A stretch of DNA of 64,000 bases from positions 1-64,000 of the forward strand of contig JAIWNI010000018.1 of assembly GCA_025331435.1 (NCBI GenBank). The letters are read 5' to 3'. Below the pieces are notes generated by a model. The model saw nothing but the letters and a program-made list of their open reading frames with translations. It was not told the DNA's origin and ran no database searches. The stretch comes from Choanephora cucurbitarum. Taxonomy: Eukaryota > Mucoromycota > Mucoromycetes > Mucorales > Choanephoraceae. The translations under genes and the position numbers were made by a program. Below, one piece after another: positions 56,602 through 64,000 of this stretch (positions are counted from its first letter, which is position 1; every line of letters starts with the position of its first letter).

Positions 56602-56922
56602 TACATCATTAATCGCGCCAAAAAAGATCTCTATATTATGTGTGAAATTGCTCATATCCAACTCCCATTCAGTCTTGATCAAGTATCGCTTTTCATTTCG
56701 CAATTGAACAAGGTTATCAAGATCATTAGTTGTTTCCAAAGTGTAGCAAACAGCGATACCCATGATTATGCCCAAAATCCTGTGACACTAACTGATCACA
56801 CTATGCACCAAGTCACTGACGCCAAAATATCAAAAAAACGAAAGGCAATCTTTAGTCATTATAACCATTAATCTTGTCCATTGTATGAGTATGTTTTCCT
56901 GTCTGTCATACAGATACCATTA

Positions 56923-57449
56923 GGGGGGCTCAATAGTGCTTCATCTTTTTATACATCTAATTTTTTACATCTGCGGAATTTTAACTACACCCAATAAAAG
57001 CCCACGTATAGTTTTGGTTATTGAGCGACCCAAATAATCGTGGTCTATACATCTTATTTCTTTGAAATCAGCCTTTTCGGTCCTGAATGTCCTTTTTCAT
57101 TCCTGTTTTCGTAATTTGTTTCCATGTATATAAACAATAAGATAGCATCTTTATATACACCTTAAAAAAGAACCAGTTCATGCTCACAAAATACCTCTTA
57201 AAAAGGGATTTCATACGAAGTGGTTATCGGCCTTTCAACGAAAGTCATTAATTGACATTTTATCAACTACCTGCATGAATTTGAATATTTGAAGTTGCGA
57301 ACTGTCAAGATAAAAAACATGAAAAGTCATGTATAAAAATTTTGTTGTTCATCTTTTGAAAAACTGTACGTGGGCTTTTATTGGTCAACCGAACTCCGCA
57401 GATGTAAAAAATTAGATGTATAAAAAGATGAAGCACTATTGAGCCCCCC
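56923..57449. mobile_element. Full-length MITE (copy B) with TA duplication
   Basis: 527 bp bounded by GGGGGGCTCAATAGTGCTTC and its inverted copy ending in CCCCCC, with TA on both outer sides (56921-56922, 57450-57451). The terminal inverted repeats run about 60 bp without a break and resume after mismatches near the Pro-like CCAATAAAAGCCC block. The centre (about 57010-57350) is AT-rich and non-coding. It is a non-autonomous element; TA duplication suggests mobilisation by a Tc1/mariner/pogo-type enzyme, though its ends differ from the Tc1 element nearby. It begins 51 bp after the stop of the broken gene. Confidence 0.9.
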
Positions 57450-57509
57450 TATTAAAAATATTTTTTTTTTGTTGCAGCTTTTGTTGAAGCTTTTTTTGTT
57501 GCTTTTTTT

Positions 57510-57600
57510 GCAGCTTTTTTTTTTCATGAGCTCATACATGAGAAGCCAACAGCTCCGCTGCTTAGAAAAAAAAAGGGCCAAAAACCAAGTAAAAATACTG
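57510..57600 (-). repeat. Right arm of the outer inverted repeat
   Basis: Inverted copy of 52265-52353, reading outward to CTG at 57600. With the left arm it brackets 5.3 kb of nested elements. The following bases (TACTCTTT) do not match those before the left arm. Confidence 0.88.
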
Positions 57601-57813
57601 TACTCTTTGAAACTCTCCTTAAATATTTCAATAAGGAACCTATATGTTATGAACACACTTAGTGTTGTTGTATCTAATCCGGTTTCTAGGATTCATTTTC
57701 TCACAGCTCCCATATTTAGAAATTTTCGTGCCACTGATAATGTTTTTCCTTCTACTCAACATACAGGTAAAGAAAATATTGTAATTAACAAAAATTTTAT
57801 TTACACTTAAATC

Positions 57814-59188
57814 TCATAAGTTTTTCTCCAGGGCTAAACACTTTTCAAAGAATCTGAGAGAATGGCGAATCTAGCCCTGGCAGTCTTTCTTAGTTACTTT
57901 GGAGCAGGCATCCATTATTCTGGATGTGAGTGTCTCCCCAGTTTCGAAAGGGCTTCTTTTGACGCCATACTTCACCTTCGACCAGAATAACTCAATTGGG
58001 TTTAGGAATGGTGAGTACGGCGGAAGATATGCACACTTATAGCCTCTGCTTTCTATTAAGTTTCTTACTGTAGCCGGATTATGTATGGGAGCATTATCCA
58101 CTACCAAGTAAAAGTCCTTCATATTATTTCGGTCGAGAACATCCATCACATTACTCAAGTAATTTAAATAGTGCTCAGTCCTAGTTCCAACCTTAGCTGT
58201 CGTTGTAACAACCTTCCCATCTATTCTTCTCTTCTTAGCTCCCGAAACTAATATTGGCTTTCTCAAAGAGATGTCACTAATGCCGGCGTTAGAGATGGCA
58301 CCAAGAATGGTTATTGCAGTGCCTTTTGAAGCAGGGACAGTTGTTTTAGCAGGTTCTCCTATCTTGGACCAGCCCCGAGTGCGTGTCATGTGTAAATTGA
58401 ACCCTGCTTCATCCAAAAAAACGCAATTATTCTCAAAGTCCATATTTTTACCAGCTAGCCATTGAAGAATGGTCTCCTTTCTCTTCTTAAGAGTTTCTTC
58501 CGAGTTCCTAGCAGACGAAGTTTTCTCCAACTTCTTCATAGATAGTGCACAGCTGGTTCTAAGATGTCTGTATACTGCGGAGAGACTTGGAAATTCTTTG
58601 AGCAACAACTCGTGTATTCCAGCTACAGTTGCAGTTGAACACTCATCAACAATGTCGGTAATAAACTTTGTGTGTTTTTCAGTAAGCTCAGAGACAGTTC
58701 CCATTTTGCGCCCTCTTTTTTTTTTCTGTTGAGGTATTTCCCCCTGTTTTCTGCCATTGCGATTTGAAACGATAAGCTGATTTCTCATTTATTCCTGTTT
58801 TTAAAGCTGCATCTTTTACAGGAATTTGTTCAATTAACAGGGAAATAAGCTTGTTGATATCTTGCTGAGTGTACACACGTCTAGTATTTGTAGCAGCGTC
58901 TTTTTTTTCGGTCAGATCTCTGAGAGGCTTCTCTTCTTTCAAATCGCTCTCACTACCCTGCACATCAGCTGGATTTTCCTCCTTATCCGAGCTATTGCTG
59001 GCCTCATCACCCTCGTACCCTTCCTTCAGCTCCATCGTCGCATCTTCATCTAACTCCATGGCTGATGCAGTGATGTTGTACTCCCACTTCTTTCTCATCA
59101 TTGACATTACGCTGACAATGATTTCAGGTACAGCTTCAATGTCATCGTCGCATAGAGAAATTTCGTTCATATCAAAGTCAATATCCAT
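57814..59188 (-). pseudogene. IS630/Tc1-like DDE transposase, broken by a frameshift and a nonsense codon
   Basis: The minus-strand frame starts MDIDFDMNEISLCDDDIEAV (ATG 59188). An acidic N-terminus of about 110 residues leads to a helix-turn-helix (IPVKDAALKTGINEKSAYRF, then KSQWQKTGG). At an A10 run (plus-strand T10 at 58716-58725) the frame is lost; the continuation is in another frame as KKKRGRKMGTVSELTEKHTK. The DDE domain is then complete: NCVFLDEAGFNLHMTRTRGW, FYLVVDNAPIHNPA and LPPYSPFLNPIELFWSKVK. After KKDCQG a TAG (57871) ends the frame, but the same frame stays open with IRHSLRFFEKCLALEKNL to a TGA at 57814, as expected if a Trp TGG had become TAG. Family: DDE superfamily endonuclease, IS630-Tc1 group. 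I found no convincing terminal repeats. Confidence 0.85.
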
Positions 59189-59876
59189 TTTTTGTTAATT
59201 AATAATAGTGAGAAAAGTGCTTTCTACTAATTACCATTTTTTTTTCTCAATAATTTTCTCTTATTTGCTGAAAAATACAATATTGTGTACATCAATCAAT
59301 CAATGACGATTTGTACGACAAACAAACAGGCTAGAAAAAGAAAGAAAGCAATCGTTGTGTCTTGCTTGGACTAGATGTATGGATTATTGAAAAAAAAAAA
59401 AAGTTTTTACTGCAGTTACATTTTGAAGTATGTCACAAAGAAGTATAGCTCTGAGAGTTATTTGGTTGTGCATAGTAGCATAAAAAAAAGAGATTACGCG
59501 TCTAAAATGGTATGTAATCATGGTAGAAAAAGTACAATAGGCGGACAGTCAACTTTACTCTTGTTCTGAAAACTGATTGATGCAGTATAAAGTAAAAGGC
59601 ATATGGACCCCTCTTTTTTTTTTTTTTTCTTTTCTTTGATTAATTTCAGTGTCATTTTGGTAACAAGTTCGAAGCCTGCCTGACTCTTGAAAAGTAGAAG
59701 AAAATCGAACTTATCAAGTCAAGTTTAATAAAGTACATAAGACACAGAGTACAAAATTCACAAGAAAGCTTCTATTTATTATGTCATCATAATTGCCAAC
59801 TATATCAAGATTTTAACTGCATTTTTTTTTGGTTTTTATTCTTCTTTCTTTCTCATCTTTTTTTTTTCTAATAACA
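59189..59876. other. Intergenic region, 0.69 kb
   Basis: Between the broken transposase and the oxidoreductase gene. It is AT-rich with T/A runs and a pyrimidine-rich leader before 59877. The 59375-59569 open frame shows no merit. Confidence 0.5.
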
Positions 59877-61372
59877 ATGGCTGACTACGATTCAAGAAAG
59901 TACGATATTGGTAAGTAATTGATATGTCTTTAAAAATGTAACCTCAATTGGTAACATATATTCGTAGTGATCTTCGGCGCCACTGGATTTACAGGTGCAT
60001 TAACTGCTGAATATTTAGCAGAAATTAAAGACAAAGTAAAAAAAAAAAACGCAATCAAATGAGTCTTTATTCTTCATACTAACCTGTTTTATCATAGGAT
60101 CTTTCATGGGCTATTTCTGGCCGTACTCTAAGCAAGCTCGAGAAGACTCGCGAGCGTCTTGTCAAGATTGACCCTTCCCTCAAGGTAAGAAACCAATTGT
60201 GATTTTGGGATACACCATTCACATAGTCAGTTTAGGATTTGGACCTTCTTATTGCAGACACAAGTAACCCTGATAGTCTGGACGAAGTTTTATCACAAAC
60301 ACGTGTTGTGATTACTACAGTAGGACCCTATACCAAATACGGTACACCTCTTGTGGAAGCCTGTTTGCGTCAAAGAACACACTATGTTGATCTTACAGGT
60401 GAATATGGCTGGACTCGTCGTATCATTGATGACCATCACAAGGAAGCTCAAGAGAAGAATGTGCTGATTGTTCCTTCTTGTGGTTTCGATTCTGTTCCCA
60501 GTGATTTGGGTGTTTACATGGTAGCACAACACATGCGTAACAAACACAATCTCGATTTGGGCTATGTCAAGATGTCTGTCACAGATGCTGATGGTGGCGT
60601 TTCTGGTGGTACTGTTCAATCTCTCCTAGAGGTCTTCACAGATCCCAAGTTGACTCGCAAAGAACATATGGATCCTTACCTTCTGTCTACCCGTCGTGGT
60701 GTAGATAAGTTCAGATGGCCCACTTTCAAGTACGATAACGATTTCAGTAGCAAGTGGCAAGTCATGTTTGTGATGGCTGTTGTGAACGAAAGAGTTGTCA
60801 GACGCAGTTGGTCAATCTGGTCTGAGCGTGGTCAAGGTTACGGTAACATGTTTAGCTATGAAGAATACATGTCCTTCCTCCCTGTTGTTGCTTCTCTCAT
60901 CTACCATCTCTCTCTCTATACATTCGTTCCTCTCATTACCTGTATGTTTAAGCTATTCCCTTCTTCTACCGAGAAGTTTAAGTCTATCATGCCTGGTTCA
61001 GGTTTCGGTCCTGATGAAAAGAAACGATCCAAGGGTAGATTCACTATGGAATTCATCGCTACTGCTGAGACAGAACCCTATGATGAACCTCGCCGTGTTC
61101 GTGGTATTGTTAAAGGTAACGCAATGGATCGCCACATTAATTTTTTTTTTTTTTTGCTGATAAAAAAAAATATCTATCTAGGTTTTAGAGACCCTGGCTA
61201 TGGTGACACATGCCGTATGATTTGTGAGTCCGCTCTCTGTATTGCAAAGAGCTTAAAAGATCTTCCTGGTAAAGACGGTGGTGTCTTGACACCTTCTACT
61301 GCCTTTGGTCAAGTATTGATTGATCGCTTAACAAGAAACAACGAAATGATTTTCAAAGTTGAAGATATATAA
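59877..61372 (+). CDS. Saccharopine dehydrogenase-like oxidoreductase (SCCPDH family)
   Basis: Five exons. MADYDSRKYDI splices to VIFGATGFTGALTAEYLAEI (Rossmann GxTGxxG), then DLSWAISGRTLSKLEKTRER. After a third splice come DLDLLIADTSNPDSLDEVLS, VVITTVGPYTKYGTPLVEAC and HYVDLTGEYGWTRRIID. VPSCGFDSVPSDLGVYMVAQ and DADGGVSGGTVQSLLEVF are strong family marks. A hydrophobic part (LPVVASLIYHLSLYTFVPLI) suits the lipid-droplet/membrane association of human SCCPDH. A short intron (61114-61180), holding a T17 run, leads to the last exon FRDPGYGDTCRMICESALCI. Relatives include trans-acting enoyl reductases of mycobacteria; the substrate here is unknown. It ends 30 bp before the stop of the opposite aminopeptidase gene. 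Confidence 0.92.
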
Positions 61373-61402
61373 ACAATTCTTTTTTTCTATTCTTTATTTT
61401 AC

Positions 61403-63826
61403 TTATTGCTTCAAGTTGATGTCCTTTGCAATCAATTGAGCAGCAATGGGGTGGTAGAAGTTCTTGTGCTTCAAGAAAGTTTCTTGTGCCAAAGTAGCAC
61501 CATTCTTGGCATTGTAGAGGTAACGGTAAAGAGGACGCACAAACTTCATACGGCCTTGTTGGGTGATGAAGTCAACCACACTGGGGTAAATCTTTTCATA
61601 GCTTGACATGACACAAAGTTGTTCCCAACGGAAGCGAACATCAGCATTACGAATAGGGCTCATTTCATAAAGTTCGTCCATCTTAGAGAGCAAGTGATGA
61701 GGCAAAGGTTCACAGTCTGTCAAACGTTCTAAAAAGACAATCTTTTGAGTGGATGAGAAGTTCTTGACATCTTCAGATGAGAATTGAGAGAGATCAGAAG
61801 AATCACGAGCTTGATCCCAGCGACTGGCAAGACTGTAACAGGCATCAGCAAGACTGGTATCAAAGTTGGGATCAACAGGGGGCATACCGGTGCTGTTGAT
61901 CCAGAGGTCGAAATCAATTGTCTTTAACTTTTCAAGCACTTCTTTACCATGGTTGGCTTCCATGTATTCATGAAGATGGGCCAACCATTGTTCAGTGGTG
62001 ATGGATTTAGAGGCAAAGCGTTCAACGTGTGCCTTCATGTAAGGCTCAAAGATAGCAGGTCCACCTACTGTCTTTTCAATGTGATAAAGGAGGTTGAAAC
62101 CCTTTTCTATAAAAAATGGGATAAGTAAATAGCTAACAACACTAAAGATCAAACATACCATAGGGGATAGAACTAAAGTAGTCATCAGGGTCAATACCAC
62201 TGCTCAAATCAGGCTTCAAGACAGTGGCAGGAGAGTCAGAACCAAAGAGTTCGACACTTTCCTTAAGAGCCTTCCAACCAATGATAGAACTGAATTGTCT
62301 TTCAGGCTCACCATGAAGACGAGCTTAAGCATGAAAGGGGAAGCCAATATGAGTTGTGTTGACCAAATGAATCTCTTGTTCTGATTTACTTACCAGCAAT
62401 CTTACGCTCAATGAAGACAGTCCAACCTTCATTTAACCAGAAATGTTCCCAGTTAGAAGTTGTGACCAAGTTACCCATCCAACTATGAGCAATTTCATGA
62501 GCAATAACATCGACAGCACTCTTATCACCTTTTATATATATACAAAACAAGAAAGAGGAATGTCAGTTTTCTTATGGATCTAAATAGGAGGTATAAACAT
62601 CTTACCAGCCAAAAGAGTAGGTGTAACAAAGGTCAAACAGGGATTCTAACAAAAAAAAAATAGAAGAATTAGCAAACGGATCGGACCGGATTTTTGGTTG
62701 TTGTCTTCAAAGTGAAAAAAAAAATTTTTTTTCTGCCTAAACAAAATCCTTATGTAATTCAACTTACTTCCATACCACCGTAAGGGAAAGAGGGAGGCAA
62801 GACCAAGAGATCATAACGACCCCATTCATAAGGTGTCAAGAGACTTTCACCGGTAGCAATGAATTTTTCAGTATCCTTTTATAGTAAGAAAAAGCCAAAA
62901 TGGGTGAGTCTGTTGTGTGGATAAAGGCAATTCGTGTTACTTACATCAAATTCCCAAGCAGCTTGATCAATCACTTCAGGTTCACACCAGACAGTGGAAC
63001 GAGGGCCAATTTCACGGCCAACCAAGTTACCTGCACCAATGGCAATCAAATAGGAAGGAATGGTAGTACCTTGCTTGAATTGATAAGTCTTGGTGCCATT
63101 GCCATTGTCTTCTACAGAGGTCAAGAGGGCAGACATGACAACAGGCAAAGGAGATACAACAGAGGCAGAGTAAGTTAACTTGATGCTAGGTGAATCTTGA
63201 ATAGGTGACATAGCACGACAATGGATCTATCGGATCATCATTAACCCATTTCTTCTCTCTTTTTTTTTTTTTGTTCCCATGATAAACTTACAGCTTGACA
63301 TTGAGAGAACAAATAAGGGTGCTTCTTACCCACGGTTTGTCTTTAGAGTAACAATGAATAAAGATGATCAAAACAATTGCATCAAGAGAACTTACTCAGG
63401 TTCCAAATATTGAATAGCAGTACACTTGTCAGTGGTAGCATAGTTAACCTTCAGTTGGATCTTTGTACCGGCCTTCTCCAAAGTTTCGGGAAGTGTGACA
63501 GTCAAGGCAGAACCGAGACTCAAGTGACGTTCGGCAACAGTGTACTGAGTAACAAAGAAAGCCACATATAAGAAACCACCTGCTTGATTTACCCGTGTAC
63601 TTACCTCAAGTGTCTTTCCTTCCAAAGAAACACTCTCCAATTCAAGATAGCTTGTGTCCAAGACAACCTTACTGACATTAGGAACCAAAGTGATCAAATC
63701 CAAGAGAACATGACCACTGATCTTCTTTTCAGTGAAGGAAATGTTCCAGTTGAAATGAACGTGTTGAGTGGTTACTTCAGAGAGGTTAGAAAGACTGCTA
63801 GGGTCAATGACTTTTGTATTGCTCAT
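61403..63826 (-). CDS. Leukotriene A4 hydrolase / M1 aminopeptidase
   Basis: Starts [20 protein letters not shown] (ATG 63824-63826), with about seven introns. The N-terminal beta domain includes [20 protein letters not shown] and [13 protein letters not shown], then HPYLFSQCQ and [20 protein letters not shown]. The M1 core has [20 protein letters not shown] and the zinc site [20 protein letters not shown]...[14 protein letters not shown], giving HExxH-x18-E. The C-terminal armadillo-like half (62100-61403) ends [18 protein letters not shown]. The layout, QCQAIHCR and the C-terminal helical domain match LTA4H/yeast Lap2 rather than other M1 enzymes. Fungal members are arginine/alanine-preferring aminopeptidases with some epoxide hydrolase activity; the substrate here is inferred. 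Cytosolic; no signal peptide. Confidence 0.94.
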
Positions 63827-64000
63827 GTTGGTAATAATAAAAAAAAGAGAGAAGAAAAATATAAAGAGAAAAACTTGTTGACTTTATTTTATCTCACGCT
63901 TCCCAAAATGCCTTGACCAATGAAAGCGCGTATCTGTTATCTTTCTGCCATTATTTTTTTTTTGGTTCACACAAATAGAAATCCTTAAAGTCGAATTAAG
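63827..64000. other. Promoter side of the LTA4H-type gene, window end
   Basis: 174 bp with GA- and T-runs upstream of the aminopeptidase start. No other gene is supported before the window ends. Confidence 0.5.

Larger units (their letters stand above)
53248..56871 (+). pseudogene. Broken zinc-finger / PD-(D/E)XK-like gene, interrupted by a Tc1 element
   Basis: The gene is broken in three places. Segment 1 (53248-about 53480) starts MKNTKLSPSFPSELLSSPSP and has ESLRRQMQRLRYDARVLLYN; the frame must then shift to reach FHFRGIFVDSKKILTKF (53484-54224). That segment holds a CxxC...H...C finger, FPCPCCKKYYKTAKTLKGHL, and a Ser/Thr/Pro-rich tract. A second shift near 54215 leads to IDISAQFCNFKQDVINHIQQ (to about 54490). 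Three clean introns follow, then LEAILSPLFEDLDNDIAFRW and RPDASINIIHG, with CGEVKAQ some 20 residues on: a PD...E-x-K pattern like PD-(D/E)XK nucleases. The exon FAFLVVGKNATFY is cut by the Tc1 element and resumes at 56604 with IINRAKKDLYIMCEIAHIQL, ending SHYNH. From memory, similar C-terminal domains occur in expanded families in Mucoromycota, but I cannot check that here. Confidence 0.7.

Noticed and set aside
52253..57612. Target-site duplication for the outer inverted repeat
   Set aside because: The flanks (GAGATAGA on the left, TACTCTTT on the right) do not match as direct repeats, so I claim none.
57828..57880. Nine-base inverted repeat (CCAGGGCTA / TAGCCCTGG) as a terminal repeat of the IS630-like element
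   Set aside because: It lies inside the extended coding frame of the transposase and has no partner at the other end.
1..64000. tRNA, rRNA, CRISPR or riboswitch features
   Set aside because: I looked for B-box-like GGTTCGAATCC with stems, rRNA cores and spaced direct repeats on both strands and found none convincing.

Overview
The window is nuclear DNA from a fungus, most probably an early-diverging mould of the Mucoromycota (Mucorales type, close to Rhizopus or Mucor). The evidence is that genes are split by many short GT-AG introns (about 50-75 nt), intergenic DNA is AT-rich with long A/T runs, and proteins are fungal (Aur1, Gda1, Svp26). The secreted RNase T2 follows the Rhizopus RNase Rh pattern closely. 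There are no bacterial operons, CRISPR arrays or recognisable tRNA/rRNA genes. All spliced models were built by eye from splice sites and reading frame, so internal exon edges are less certain than the gene outlines.

Layout. 1-16.6 kb: the 3' end of a ketopantoate reductase gene, an arrestin-related adaptor, RNase T2, TAF9, a SAM methyltransferase, a PRELI/Ups2-like lipid-transfer protein, an M20 amidohydrolase, a PIAS/Siz SUMO ligase, a steroid 5-alpha-reductase-type enzyme and an unknown membrane-anchored protein. 16.6-20 kb: gene-free. 20-36.8 kb: Aur1 (inositol phosphorylceramide synthase), a Nudix hydrolase, a SASA-type esterase, CCT8, Svp26/TEX261, a decayed ion-channel-like gene, Dph6 and an unknown coiled-coil protein. 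38.2-50.9 kb: ESCRT-I Vps23/TSG101, a small membrane protein whose 3' end overlaps an antisense PQ-loop gene, a DDHD phospholipase, an FAD monooxygenase and Gda1 GDPase. Most are housekeeping genes of lipid metabolism, secretory/endosomal traffic, protein folding and transcription.

52.2-59.2 kb is an island of nested mobile DNA. An inverted repeat of about 90 bp (52265-52353 / 57510-57600) encloses a C2H2-finger exon, a small cysteine-rich basic gene, a truncated foldback MITE, a broken zinc-finger plus PD-(D/E)XK-like gene, and a full-length MITE with TA duplication. The broken gene carries a complete Tc1/mariner element in one exon, also with TA duplication. Immediately to the right is a second DDE transposase gene (IS630/Tc1-like) broken by a one-base slip at an A10 run and a nonsense codon. 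This island is the most interesting part of the window.

59.9-64 kb returns to single-copy genes: a saccharopine-dehydrogenase-like oxidoreductase and a leukotriene-A4-hydrolase-type aminopeptidase, convergent and only 30 bp apart.
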